Shown here one piece after another: positions 16,944 to 25,637 of a stretch of 40,458 nucleotides of DNA. The position numbers and the translations under genes were made by a program. Each line of letters opens with the position of its first letter. Within the stretch, counting starts at the first letter, position 1. Origin of the DNA: Marinomonas pollencensis (lineage in GTDB: Bacteria; Pseudomonadota; Gammaproteobacteria; Pseudomonadales; Marinomonadaceae); the NCBI RefSeq assembly GCF_003387375.1, contig NZ_QUNG01000020.1, positions 1 to 40,458 on the forward strand, read 5' to 3'. The notes under the pieces are model-generated. The model did not search any database, was not told where the DNA came from, and saw nothing but the letters and a program-made list of their open reading frames with translations.

Positions 16944-18221
16944 CTAAGCTGTTACCGCGTCCAACGCCTGGCTAATGTCTGCAATAATATCGTCTATATT
17001 CTCAATCCCAACAGAAATGCGAATCAAGTCGGTGCTGACACCTGCTTTGGTCAGTTCCTCTTCATTCAGCTGGCGGTGTGTTGTCGTGGCAGGATGGCAG
17101 GCTAATGATTTCGCATCACCAATGTTCACCAGTCGTAGCACCATTTGTAAGGCGTCGATAAATTGCGTGCCTGCTGCTAAGCCGCCTTTTATACCAAAAC
17201 TCAATACGCCAGATGCCTTGCCGCTGGTAATACGTTGGCTCAAGGTGTGGTATGGGCTATTAGATAGACCAGCGTAATTTACCCAGTTTACCTTATCGTG
17301 ATTCTGCAAATAAGTGGCTAATTTTTCCGCATTAGAACAATGACGTTCCATACGTAAGCCTAATGTTTCTAAGCCTTGCATGATCAAAAAGGCGCTGTGT
17401 GGAGACAAAGCAGAGCCAGTGTTACGCAGTGGCACCACTCGACAGCGACCTATGTACGCCGCAGCGCCAAGTGCTTCAGTATAAACCACATTATGATACG
17501 AAGGGTCTGGCTCATTCATCATTGGAAAGCGTTCTTTATTGGCGACCCAATCGAATTTACCTGAGTCGACAATCATGCCGCCAACTGTGGTGCCATGACC
17601 GGCAATGTATTTGGTTAGCGAGTGCACCACAATATGAGCACCTAACTCAAATGGACGACACAAAAATGGCGTCGCCACAGTGTTATCCACAATCAGAGGA
17701 ATGCCGTGTTTGTTGGCGATGGCTGCCAGTGCTTCGATGTCTACAATATTGCCCGCTGGGTTGCCAATGGACTCACAGAAAATAGCGCGAGTATTTTCGT
17801 CAATAGCGGCTTCAAAACCGGCAAAGTCATCCGCAGAAATCATACGTGCTTCGATACCACGGCGCGGAAAACTGTGGGCAAAGAGGTTGTAAGTGCCGCC
17901 GTACAGTTGACTGGTACTAATGATGTTAGAGCCTACTTCACAAATACACTCAATCGCATAGGTAATCGCAGCCATGCCAGAGGCAACACCTAACCCAGCA
18001 ATACCACCTTCCATAGCCGCAACACGCTGTTCAAGCACATCAGTAGTCGGGTTCATAATACGAGTGTAAATATTACCCGGTACTTTTAGGTCAAAAAGGT
18101 CTGCGCCGTGTTGAGTATCGTCAAAGGTATAAGACGTTGTTTGGTAAATGGGAACAGCGGCGGCTTTGGTGGTTTCTTCAGAGGTATAACCATGATGAAG
18201 CGCAAGAGATTCTAATTTCAT
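16944..18221 (-). CDS. metY: O-acetylhomoserine sulfhydrylase / homocysteine synthase
   Basis: This 425-aa PLP enzyme of the Cys/Met metabolism family makes homocysteine from O-acetylhomoserine and sulfide. It has YTRIMNPTTDVLEQRVAAMEGG near residue 55, the PLP phosphate and ring contacts SGMAAITYAI and IVDNTVATPFLCRP, and the Schiff-base lysine in VVHSLTKYIAGHG. The length fits MetY (about 425-430 aa), longer than MetB/MetC/MetZ. The ATG at 18221 is chosen over a TTG three codons earlier and has AGGAT upstream. It is monocistronic and convergent with the racemase operon. The 230-bp leader shows no regulatory motif I can name. Confidence 0.95.
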   Translation of the reverse strand: MKLESLALHHGYTSEETTKAAAVPIYQTTSYTFDDTQHGADLFDLKVPGNIYTRIMNPTTDVLEQRVAAMEGGIAGLGVASGMAAITYAIECICEVGSNIISTSQLYGGTYNLFAHSFPRRGIEARMISADDFAGFEAAIDENTRAIFCESIGNPAGNIVDIEALAAIANKHGIPLIVDNTVATPFLCRPFELGAHIVVHSLTKYIAGHGTTVGGMIVDSGKFDWVANKERFPMMNEPDPSYHNVVYTEALGAAAYIGRCRVVPLRNTGSALSPHSAFLIMQGLETLGLRMERHCSNAEKLATYLQNHDKVNWVNYAGLSNSPYHTLSQRITSGKASGVLSFGIKGGLAAGTQFIDALQMVLRLVNIGDAKSLACHPATTTHRQLNEEELTKAGVSTDLIRISVGIENIDDIIADISQALDAVTA

Positions 18222-18450
18222 TGTAAGCAATCCTAGTCTTATTATTGAAGGGATCTAACGACACCATATTAACGCGCGATGGCGTTGAGAAAAAACAAAT
18301 ATTGCTCATGGTATATGACCTTCTATTCAAACTTGGGTATTTAAATGAAGTATGTACACAAGAGCCTATATGAGGCGGGAACAATGCTGATAAAACGCGT
18401 CACCAAAAGCGGCTTAGGGTTAGGATTAGCATTGTTCACAAGGAAAGTTA

Positions 18451-19137
18451 TTAGCTTTGAGGTAGAAGCGTCGCATCAAAGGACTCGTAATTCTCCAACA
18501 CGCCAAACCAAAAAGAGGAACTGATCATCTTAAATTTGCGTTCAAGCTTGTCACTGGCTAATGTTTCTATTTGCCAAAGAATGCCAGAAGCTTGTGGGAA
18601 ATCATCGCCATTGAGTTGTTCTTCATAAAGGCGATGCATCAAGCCATTTTCATCCAGTCCACATGATAATAAACGCACTAAATTGGCGGCTAGATCGCTA
18701 TCAAGCTGCTCTAGATCGACGGCATTTTTAGCATGGACAGTGATGGTGAAATCGACACCAGTCGGTTGTGCAAAGGTGCCATTAAACGCACTACGTAATA
18801 AGCCATAGGCATTAAAGAACCGCTCATGGAATTGGCAGTCTGAGTATTCTTCCCATAATCTATCATCGGCCATTTCATGGCTCAACTGATCGATTTTACC
18901 GGCGGTTACATCGTCAGAAAAAAGTGATGTTAATACAACATTGGCCGCGTCGGCGGGAGGTAAATCGCTTAAAGACATAAGACACATGTCTTTAAGATCG
19001 GCATCGGTTAACTCTTCTAAGCCATCGTCCAATTCCATTTGGGTCATAAGCGTGAGGTATTGTGAACGACTCCAAGCATTGGGAATGGCTGAAATCTTGT
19101 GAAATGAATCTAGTTCAATAGAGAATTTTGCAGACAT
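18451..19137 (-). CDS. Hypothetical protein
   Basis: This is a 228-aa acidic, mostly helical soluble protein with no recognised domain. It has no signal peptide or membrane segment. Motif-like stretches include ELTDADLKDMCLMSLSDLPPADAANVVL and WEEYSDCQFHERFFNAYGLLRSAF. The ATG at 19137 is preceded by GGAGG at 5-6 bases; the apparent extension to 19149 would start inside that ribosome site. It lies alone between metY and the cyd terminator, on the same strand as cyd but separated from it by the terminator at 19246. Confidence 0.8.
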   Translation of the reverse strand: MSAKFSIELDSFHKISAIPNAWSRSQYLTLMTQMELDDGLEELTDADLKDMCLMSLSDLPPADAANVVLTSLFSDDVTAGKIDQLSHEMADDRLWEEYSDCQFHERFFNAYGLLRSAFNGTFAQPTGVDFTITVHAKNAVDLEQLDSDLAANLVRLLSCGLDENGLMHRLYEEQLNGDDFPQASGILWQIETLASDKLERKFKMISSSFWFGVLENYESFDATLLPQS

Positions 19138-19245
19138 GTGTGCCTCCAATAAAAAAGTCGCAGAAACGTGACTTTGTAGTAGCCAAGCTAAACCGTATTG
19201 ACTTTTTATACAAGAAAGCTGAGCGTAAAAGGAGCAACAGGCGAT

Positions 19246-19271
19246 GAAAAAAGCGGCCCGAAAGCCGCTTT
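19246..19271 (-). terminator. Rho-independent terminator of the cyd operon
   Basis: On the minus strand the stem AAAGCGGC / GCCGCTTT with a 6-nt loop is followed by T residues. It lies just after the small membrane-protein gene that ends the cyd operon. Confidence 0.9.
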
Positions 19272-19291
19272 ATTATTGACGCTCTATAACA

Positions 19292-19426
19292 TTAAATAAA
19301 CAGCAGTACTGCTAAGTTCATTACTCTTGAAATGAGCAAAAGACCGATAAAACCAACTAGGTAGAGCAGGCAGAACCATTGCCAAGGTTTCAGTTTATCG
19401 GCTTTGGCTTTGAGTGTTTTCCACAT
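19292..19426 (-). CDS. Small cyd-operon membrane protein (CydX/DUF2474-like)
   Basis: This is a 44-aa single-pass membrane peptide: a basic N-terminus MWKTLKAKADKLKPWQW, then a hydrophobic helix FCLLYLVGFIGLLLISRVMNLAVLLFI. The ATG lies one base after the cydB stop with AGGAGGG about 9 bases upstream, so it is clearly translated with the operon. Cytochrome bd oxidases usually need such a small third subunit (CydX in E. coli, DUF2474 in CIO-type operons). This one is longer than CydX and more like the DUF2474 arrangement, but the exact family is inferred from position and topology. Confidence 0.75.
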   Translation of the reverse strand: MWKTLKAKADKLKPWQWFCLLYLVGFIGLLLISRVMNLAVLLFI

Positions 19427-19427
19427 A

Positions 19428-20423
19428 TTAGTAACCCTCCTGATAATCTTCGACTTTGCCGGCAAAAACTCGATATCCCCACAGCGTATAGATGCAGATG
19501 ACGGGGATAAAGATACACACGCCTGGTAATAAGAATTGCAAGCTGGTGGTTGGCGATGCCGCTTGCCATAAGGTCAACTGGCGTGGGATTAAGTAAGGGA
19601 ACACGCTAACGACTAACCCCGCTAAGCCCAACAAGAACAACAAAATACCACACCAGAAAGGGCGCGATTCATGGCGATGGTTGTGCAAATCCTTCCAAGA
19701 CACAAAGGCCGCAATGGCACAAAAAATAGGCAAGGGTGCTAGGAATAAAAAGTGACTGTCAGAGAACCAGCGCGCTTTAATCTCAGGCTGAGTCAAGACG
19801 GTCCAAATACTCACAACTGCCATAGCGATCATCACCATGATCAACAAGACTTTAGCCAGTTTGGCTGCGTGTGCTTGGATCACTCCACGGGATTTCATGT
19901 ACAAGTAGCATGCGGCTAACATAGCGTAGCCCGCCATCACGGCAAATCCAGTAAAGATGGTGAACGGCGTGATCCAGTGCAAACTAGACATGGCTTCACT
20001 GCCTTCAGGGATTCCTTGCACTATGGTGCCCAAGACTAAGCCTTGGCAGAATGCTGCCACCGCAGAACCTGCGCTGAACGCAAAATCCCAATAGGGGCGT
20101 GAACGATCAGACTTAAAGCGGTACTCAAAGGCTACACCGCGGAAAATCAACGAAAACAGCATCAGCATTAGTGGTATATAGAGGATAGACAATAGTCCAG
20201 CGTAAGCGGCTGGGAAGATGCCATATAACAAGGCGCCTCCCATCACTAGCCAAGTTTCATTGCCATCCCAAACGTGTGAAATAGACAGCATTAAGTGGTC
20301 GCGCTCCCCTGGCTTGTCAAACCAGGGGTATAAGATGCCAATGCCCAAATCAAAACCATCAAGGCAGACATACATGAAGATGCAGAATCCCAGTACTAAG
20401 AAATAAAATAAAGGTAAGTCCAT
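19428..20423 (-). CDS. cydB: Cytochrome bd ubiquinol oxidase subunit II
   Basis: This 331-aa membrane protein is the second large subunit of the bd oxidase. Its typical start is MDLPLFYFLVLGFCIFMYVCLDGFDLGIGIL, with HVWDGNETWLVMGGALLYGIFPAAY near residues 50-75 and about eight helices. Together with CydA it oxidises quinol and reduces O2 to water without pumping protons, giving high oxygen affinity or cyanide tolerance. Its start overlaps the cydA stop by one base (TAATG). It is followed directly by a 44-aa membrane peptide gene. Confidence 0.96.
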   Translation of the reverse strand: MDLPLFYFLVLGFCIFMYVCLDGFDLGIGILYPWFDKPGERDHLMLSISHVWDGNETWLVMGGALLYGIFPAAYAGLLSILYIPLMLMLFSLIFRGVAFEYRFKSDRSRPYWDFAFSAGSAVAAFCQGLVLGTIVQGIPEGSEAMSSLHWITPFTIFTGFAVMAGYAMLAACYLYMKSRGVIQAHAAKLAKVLLIMVMIAMAVVSIWTVLTQPEIKARWFSDSHFLFLAPLPIFCAIAAFVSWKDLHNHRHESRPFWCGILLFLLGLAGLVVSVFPYLIPRQLTLWQAASPTTSLQFLLPGVCIFIPVICIYTLWGYRVFAGKVEDYQEGY

Positions 20424-21838
20424 TACTTCTCTCCCTCGTGATCTTCATGTTTCAAGTTTTTCACCCATGCCAAGGCATAGCCAGGTGCGTTCATACCAAT
20501 TAGGTGTTTTTCCAGAGTCGCCATTTTAGGTGGCCCTTTACGAATCAATTTGCGCATAAAGTAGAGATACACAAGCGATAGTAAGAAGTAGATCACCCCA
20601 AACATGGTCAACGAAAACAGCACTCGCTCAGCAGGGAGAGGGGACACCACATCTGCAGTGCGAACTAGGTTATACACAACCCAAGGTTGGCGTCCTACTT
20701 CGGCCACATACCATCCGGCAATGGTGGCGACCACACCCATTGGCGTAAAGAAAGTCACCGCACGTAAGAACCATTTATTCTCATACAGTCTGCCTTTGCG
20801 GCGTAACACCAAGGCCGCTAGAGCGATGGCTACCATGCCCATACCAAGCCCAACCATCACACGGAATGACCAAAAAATTAATGGAACATAAGGACGATCT
20901 TCTTTTGGAAAAGCTTTCAAACCAGTTACTGAACCATCCATTGTATGGGTCAATATCAAACTACCCAGATGTGGAATTCCTAATGCGTAATCGTTCTCTT
21001 CAGTTTCCATATTAGGCATGGCAAACAAGAGTAATGGCACTTCGCTTTCTTGGGCTTCCCAAATGCCTTCAATGGCAGCCAGTTTTGCTGGTTGGTGCTC
21101 TTTCACTTCTAAGCCAGATTCATCGCCCACTTTGACTTGCAAGATAGTCAGCACTAAAAGCATCCACATGGTCATGGATAGGCCTTTTTTGGAGAAATTC
21201 ATGTGCTTTTTCTTTAACAAATAAAACGCGCTTACCCCAGCGACTAACAATGAAGCTGTAATCATGGAAGCTAAAAACATATGAGTCAGGCGGATGGGGA
21301 AAGAAGGGTTAAAAATAACCTGCATCCAGTTGTCTACATGGAAAACGCCATCGACCATCTTGTAGCCCTGTGGTGTTTGCATCCATGAGTTGGCCGCCAT
21401 AATCCAAGTAGAAGAAATCCAGGTGCCGATGGCGACAACCAGAGTCGAAACAAAATGGACTTTGCGACCGACTCGTTGCCAACCAAACAACATGACACCC
21501 AAGAAACCAGCTTCAAGAAAGAAGGCTGTCAGTACTTCATAGGCCAGTAGTGGCCCCAATACAGGTCCGGCGATTTCAGAAAATTTAGAAAAGTTAGTGC
21601 CAAATTCATAAGACATAACGATCCCACCGACCACGCCCATCCCAAAGGTGATGGCGAACGGTTTGATCCAAAACTTGGCTAACTGCAAATAGCGTGGATC
21701 ATGGGTCTTTAGCCAGAGCCCTTCCCAGATAGCGATCAAGGTTGCCAAGCCAATGGTTATGCTTGGAAAAATAATATGAAAGCTGACGGTAAAAGCGAAT
21801 TGAATACGCGATAGCATCGCTGAGTCAAAATGTTCCAT
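20423..21838 (-). CDS. cydA: Cytochrome bd ubiquinol oxidase subunit I, short Q-loop type
   Basis: This 471-aa subunit carries the haem groups. It begins MEHFDSAMLSRIQFAFTVSFHIIFP, with the axial histidine in SFH, and has the Q-loop start KLAAIEGIWEAQ and the GRQPWVVYNLVRTADVVSPLP block. The region between KLAAIE and the next helix is about 60 residues, much shorter than in E. coli CydA, so this is the short-Q-loop (CIO-like) class. The open frame extends 16 codons upstream, but the ATG at 21838 gives the conserved start. Upstream lie a 34-aa ORF and an FNR/Anr box at 22053, fitting oxygen-responsive control. Confidence 0.95.
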   Translation of the reverse strand: MEHFDSAMLSRIQFAFTVSFHIIFPSITIGLATLIAIWEGLWLKTHDPRYLQLAKFWIKPFAITFGMGVVGGIVMSYEFGTNFSKFSEIAGPVLGPLLAYEVLTAFFLEAGFLGVMLFGWQRVGRKVHFVSTLVVAIGTWISSTWIMAANSWMQTPQGYKMVDGVFHVDNWMQVIFNPSFPIRLTHMFLASMITASLLVAGVSAFYLLKKKHMNFSKKGLSMTMWMLLVLTILQVKVGDESGLEVKEHQPAKLAAIEGIWEAQESEVPLLLFAMPNMETEENDYALGIPHLGSLILTHTMDGSVTGLKAFPKEDRPYVPLIFWSFRVMVGLGMGMVAIALAALVLRRKGRLYENKWFLRAVTFFTPMGVVATIAGWYVAEVGRQPWVVYNLVRTADVVSPLPAERVLFSLTMFGVIYFLLSLVYLYFMRKLIRKGPPKMATLEKHLIGMNAPGYALAWVKNLKHEDHEGEK

Positions 21839-21919
21839 AGTGATACCTAAGTAAAACAAAAGACGAGATGGAGTAGGGCAACACACGCCGCTCTACTCCT
21901 AGCCTAAGAGCGCCCTAAA

Positions 21920-22024
21920 TTAAGACTTCTTTAGAAACAGCTGTTTAACGGCAAGAGGAGAAATGGCTAGGCAAAAAATGCTCGCCAGCGTGATGATTTC
22001 AGTCATAAAAGAGGCAGTATTCAT
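21920..22024 (-). CDS. Possible 34-aa membrane peptide upstream of cydA
   Basis: A short ORF, MNTASFMTEIITLASIFCLAISPLAVKQLFLKKS, with a hydrophobic helix and a basic tail, starts at an ATG with AAGG about 9 bases upstream and ends 81 bases before cydA. It could be an additional small oxidase-associated subunit or a leader peptide. A caution: if the FNR box at 22053 works from the usual -41.5 position, transcription would start near 22018, just inside this ORF, so it may not be translated from that promoter. Confidence 0.4.
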   Translation of the reverse strand: MNTASFMTEIITLASIFCLAISPLAVKQLFLKKS

Positions 22025-22052
22025 GGTAAGTACCTTGTTAATTGCAGTGATA

Positions 22053-22066
22053 TTGATGTAGATCAA
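22053..22066. promoter_or_regulatory. FNR/Anr binding site
   Basis: TTGATGTAGATCAA is an exact match to the FNR consensus TTGAT-N4-ATCAA. It lies about 215 bases upstream of cydA and about 160 bases upstream of the divergent histidine kinase. bd oxidase operons are commonly under FNR/Anr control, so the site most likely makes cydAB oxygen-responsive; an effect on the kinase gene is also possible. Confidence 0.8.
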
Positions 22067-22225
22067 TTTATCTATGGCATTGCAAGGCAGAGGCCAACTT
22101 TTTATATTTTTTAAGTTGTTGATTTTTAAAGGTTTAAAAAATAACTTTGAATAAGCTGTCAACAAAGTTTACGATTGCAATCTCCTTCTGGTGTCAACGA
22201 GGTTTACAGTTTGGCGATATCTTTG

Positions 22226-24136
22226 ATGTTTGAAGTGTCAATGTTAGTTTCTAGCGTGTGCGGCCTATTGGTGGCTACGTGGCTGCTTTGGCGCGCACAA
22301 AAGCAAGGCGAACTTCAGGCGCTGGCAGGCTTTGCCATTATGATGGCGATTTGGTGCTTTGGTCATGTGGCTCTGTTTCAGGGTTATCAACAAATGGGGA
22401 TCCATATTATTTTGGCGAACCCATTAATGCCGACCTTCTTTTTGCATTTTGCTATTCGATTTGTCTATGCCGGTACGGTTAAAGAGCGATGGCTGAAGCG
22501 CTTGGCGCAGAAGCTGCCATGGTTTTACGTAGTGAGTATTGCGGTCGTACTGCAAAGCTGGTGGGTGGGAGCAGGGGCGGCAAGCCAAACATTAGACACG
22601 CGCTCTTTCTTTATTTTCACGGATGCCGGTGCCTTCAATCTGGCGTATACCATTTTGATGGGAATGCTTGCCCACGGCGTTCTGTTGTTTGGCTGGTATC
22701 GTCATACGGGCAATAAAAAGCGCTCTATTCTGGCCATGTTTGGGGTGGGTGCCTGGGGCTTGTTACTGGCCACCAGTTTTGTTTTTCCGTCTTTTGGCAT
22801 TAGTTGGTTTCCTTACCCAATGCTGCTGTTGCCAACGTATTTGCTGTTGCTTGTGTATGCAGTAGTGCGTTATCAGATTTTGTCTGTCAATGCCTTTGCT
22901 AACCGAGCCTTACTGTGGCTGGCTATGATGTTGGTGATTCTATGCTTAATTTCTGTAATAAGCGTGGTATCAGGACGTGTTGGATTACAGGCTTTAGCCA
23001 ATGTGCCTAGCTGGCAATTATGGCTCTACTCACTAGTGACCTTAGTCGTCTCGGCATTAATTTATCAGCCGCTAAATCGTTTGATTTCTCGTCTTATCTA
23101 CCCAGGAGCGGTACTCAACGAAGGCGTTTTAGAGACCTGGTCAACACAGTTAAAAGATGCCCATGATTGGGCAGAATTGATTGAAGTAGGTGAGCGTTTA
23201 CTCTCTTCTCAGATAAGGCAAAGCATAACAATAAAAGTAGAAAATCAGCATAAAGAAACACATCAAGAAAGCAGCGCATTGGCGCTTATTGTGAATCGTA
23301 ATGAGCAAGGTTGGCACTCTGTTCTAGTGGGTTGGAATGACGCCAGCCCAGGTATGCGTTTAACCGCCGAAGTGTTTGGTTCTTTATTTTCGACTAGCTG
23401 TGGTTTGTTGGAGCGTTCTCTCGCTTTGGCGGTAGCTGAGCGGAAGCGCTTAGATGAGCAGCATCTTGTTGAGCTCGGCAGCTTATCGGCGGCGGTGGCC
23501 CATGAATTACGTAACCCACTCAACATTATTTCTATGGCAGCTTATGACGCGCCTGCAGAAACACGCCAGCATATTCAAACTCAACTGAAACGAGCAGACC
23601 GATTAGTCAGTGACATGTTGGTTTACTCTGGTGGGTTAGCTTTGCAGAAAAGTAAGGTGCCTTTGCATGCGCTGGTGGCGAGCATTGTGGCGCAATCGAA
23701 CTTGGCTGACATTAAATGCCAGCTAGACATAGATGAAACCATCGAATTGACCGCAGATTATCAAAGAGTGCAGCAGGTGTTTGTTAACCTAATAGATAAC
23801 GCGGTGGCGTTTTTGCGTAATCAAGCGGATGGCAAATTGGCCATTCAGGCACGAGTCAGTGCCGAGGCTGTGGTGATACAGGTGCATAATAATGGCCCTA
23901 AAATAGACGAAGCATTAACCGGTGAAGTTTTGTTTCAGCCATTTGTCACAAAACGTGCTGGTGGCAGCGGCCTTGGTCTTGCCATTGTACGGCGCATATT
24001 AGACGCTCACCAAGGTCGTATTTTGCATCGCTCTGATGCCGGCTGGCCTGTGACCTTTGAACTCTCTTTTCCTTTAGCTTCGTCGACTTCTCGCGACGAG
24101 ACAGTGTCTGGCACAACGCCAGTAATAGGCAATTAA
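22226..24136 (+). CDS. Membrane sensor histidine kinase (7TM-type N-terminus)
   Basis: This is a roughly 636-aa kinase. About eight hydrophobic segments fill residues 1-285, resembling the 7TM-type sensor of HisKA_7TM/PrsK-like kinases. A cytoplasmic linker follows, then the DHp domain with phospho-acceptor AVAHELRNPLN (His near residue 426), the N-box VFVNLIDNAVAF and the G-box GSGLGLAIVRRIL. The ATG at 22226 is chosen; a TTG at 22211 with CGAGG upstream is a real alternative. Its stop abuts the start of the response regulator at 24137. It shares its upstream region with the cyd operon, which might link it to redox or respiration, but this is positional only. Confidence 0.9.
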   Translation: MFEVSMLVSSVCGLLVATWLLWRAQKQGELQALAGFAIMMAIWCFGHVALFQGYQQMGIHIILANPLMPTFFLHFAIRFVYAGTVKERWLKRLAQKLPWFYVVSIAVVLQSWWVGAGAASQTLDTRSFFIFTDAGAFNLAYTILMGMLAHGVLLFGWYRHTGNKKRSILAMFGVGAWGLLLATSFVFPSFGISWFPYPMLLLPTYLLLLVYAVVRYQILSVNAFANRALLWLAMMLVILCLISVISVVSGRVGLQALANVPSWQLWLYSLVTLVVSALIYQPLNRLISRLIYPGAVLNEGVLETWSTQLKDAHDWAELIEVGERLLSSQIRQSITIKVENQHKETHQESSALALIVNRNEQGWHSVLVGWNDASPGMRLTAEVFGSLFSTSCGLLERSLALAVAERKRLDEQHLVELGSLSAAVAHELRNPLNIISMAAYDAPAETRQHIQTQLKRADRLVSDMLVYSGGLALQKSKVPLHALVASIVAQSNLADIKCQLDIDETIELTADYQRVQQVFVNLIDNAVAFLRNQADGKLAIQARVSAEAVVIQVHNNGPKIDEALTGEVLFQPFVTKRAGGSGLGLAIVRRILDAHQGRILHRSDAGWPVTFELSFPLASSTSRDETVSGTTPVIGN

Positions 24137-25504
24137 ATGACGCAAAATAAAATTCTCTTAGTCGACGATGAACCTGCTTTTCGTGAATTAGCAAGCCGCT
24201 GGTTAGCGGGCCAAGATTATCAAGTAAGAACCGCAGGCAGCCTAGAAGAAGCGCGCCAGGCGATGGTAGGTTTTGATGCAGACTTGGTGCTGCTTGACCT
24301 GTCCATGCCGCCGCATTTTGACCCTCAAATTACACTGGAATCCATGGTGGACTTTGAGGGCCGCCCAGTGATTATTATTACCGGTCATGCGGACCGAGAT
24401 TTAGCCTTAAAGGCCGTATCTCTAGGAGCTTGGGACTTTATTGCTAAACCCATCGACCCAGAAATGCTGGCCGTGGTAGTGCGTCGTGCCATTACCAAAA
24501 CAACGTTAGAAAGGGAGTTGAATCAGCTTAAAAAAGCAGGCCAGTCTGCCTCAGGTGCCGCCGCTTATATTGGTCACTCTGCTAGCTCACAGAAGGTGCG
24601 AGCTTTGATCGAGCGTATTGCACCAACCGATGTGCGAGTGCTGGTCACGGGGCCTTCTGGTACCGGCAAAGAAGTGATTTCCCGCACTCTGCACGAGCTA
24701 AGTCATAGATCCAAAGCACCTTTTGTCTCGGTTCATTGTGGCGCGATTCCTGACGAACTGTTAGAAAGTGAACTATTTGGTTATGTGAAAGGCGCTTTTA
24801 CCGGAGCAGAGAAAGACAAAGAAGGTCTATTAAGCCTGGCCAATGGCGGCACCCTGTTCTTAGATGAAATCGGCGAAATGCCTCTCACCATGCAGGTGAA
24901 AATGCTCCGTGTTTTACAAGAAGGTACCTTTTACCCTGTCGGTGGACGCGAGCAAAAACATATCGATGTGCGAGTCATATCAGCAACCAATGCTGACCTA
25001 GTGGAAAAAGTGCGAGAAGGCAGCTTTCGGGAAGATTTGTATTACCGGATCAAGGGCGTCAACATCGAGACACAATCCCTTGCCGAACGCCATGAAGACG
25101 TGCCCGTTTTGTTACAGGCTTTTCTCGCCAATTTGAGAGAGAAGCAAGACAAAACGTTGCAATTAAGCGCCGAAGCCATGCAATGGTTCCGTCAACAGGC
25201 TTGGCCAGGCAATGTACGTGAGCTGAAAAACGCCTTAGAAAGTGTCGCCTCGATCTGCCCTGCAGGGCATATCACCATGGACGATATTCATTTGCTGTAC
25301 CCATCGACTGGCGCATATGCTGCCCCAGCCATAGGGACAACGCCTGACAGTGACGCCACCTTAGATGAACAAGTACGCGCACTGGAAATACGATTGATTC
25401 AAAAAGCCCTCGCCACAACCCAAGAAAACCGCACCCAAGCCGCAAAACAACTCGGTCTATCGCGCCAAGGCTTGATCAAGAAAATAGAACGATATGGGTT
25501 GTGA
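24137..25504 (+). CDS. Sigma-54-dependent response regulator (NtrC/PrsR-like)
   Basis: This 455-aa protein has three parts. The receiver has phospho-Asp D54 in LVLLDLSMPP and Lys104 in AKPID. The AAA+ domain has Walker A GPSGTGKE at 172-179, GAFTGA at 219-224 for sigma-54 contact and GGTLFLDEIGEMPL as Walker B. A Fis-type HTH (AAKQLGLSRQGLIKKIERYGL) ends the protein. The receiver has an unusual insertion after the phosphorylation site (MPPHFDPQITLESM) reminiscent of the PrsR class. It starts immediately after the kinase stop, so the pair forms one two-component system activating sigma-54 promoters elsewhere; no PEP-CTERM genes are in the window. Confidence 0.95.
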   Translation: MTQNKILLVDDEPAFRELASRWLAGQDYQVRTAGSLEEARQAMVGFDADLVLLDLSMPPHFDPQITLESMVDFEGRPVIIITGHADRDLALKAVSLGAWDFIAKPIDPEMLAVVVRRAITKTTLERELNQLKKAGQSASGAAAYIGHSASSQKVRALIERIAPTDVRVLVTGPSGTGKEVISRTLHELSHRSKAPFVSVHCGAIPDELLESELFGYVKGAFTGAEKDKEGLLSLANGGTLFLDEIGEMPLTMQVKMLRVLQEGTFYPVGGREQKHIDVRVISATNADLVEKVREGSFREDLYYRIKGVNIETQSLAERHEDVPVLLQAFLANLREKQDKTLQLSAEAMQWFRQQAWPGNVRELKNALESVASICPAGHITMDDIHLLYPSTGAYAAPAIGTTPDSDATLDEQVRALEIRLIQKALATTQENRTQAAKQLGLSRQGLIKKIERYGL

Positions 25505-25529
25505 GGGCTTCTGGCTTATAATTTAAAGA

Positions 25530-25583
25530 AACCAACAGGTAAAGCGACTCTTCGCGCCTGCGCGTGGAGCGTACCTGTTGGTT
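25530..25583. terminator. Large inverted repeat between convergent genes
   Basis: Perfect 12-bp arms, AACCAACAGGTA and TACCTGTTGGTT, enclose a loop that itself contains CTC/GAG and CGCG/CGCG pairing, giving one long branched hairpin. It lies 26 bases after the response-regulator stop. There is only a weak T run, so it may terminate, stabilise RNA ends, or serve both convergent transcripts. Confidence 0.5.
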
Positions 25584-25591
25584 CTGTTTAG

Positions 25592-25627
25592 GCGCCTAAA
25601 TAAGTGCCTAGATAAGCGCCTAAAAAG
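25592..25627. repeat. Three 12-bp tandem repeats
   Basis: GCGCCTAAATAA, GTGCCTAGATAA and GCGCCTAAAAAG follow one another without a gap, just past the end of xseA. They are rich in stop codons in the plus frame. The role is unknown. They could be part of the convergent terminator region. Confidence 0.7.
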
Positions 25628-25637
25628 AGAAGCCACA

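Noticed and set aside
16911..18000. Multiple plus-strand ORFs opposite metY
   Set aside because: They are antisense to a highly conserved enzyme and none has its own start signals.
18231..18450. Possible riboswitch or MetJ/MetR site before metY
   Set aside because: I looked for MetJ-box repeats, a MetR palindrome and a SAM-riboswitch-like core and found no convincing match.
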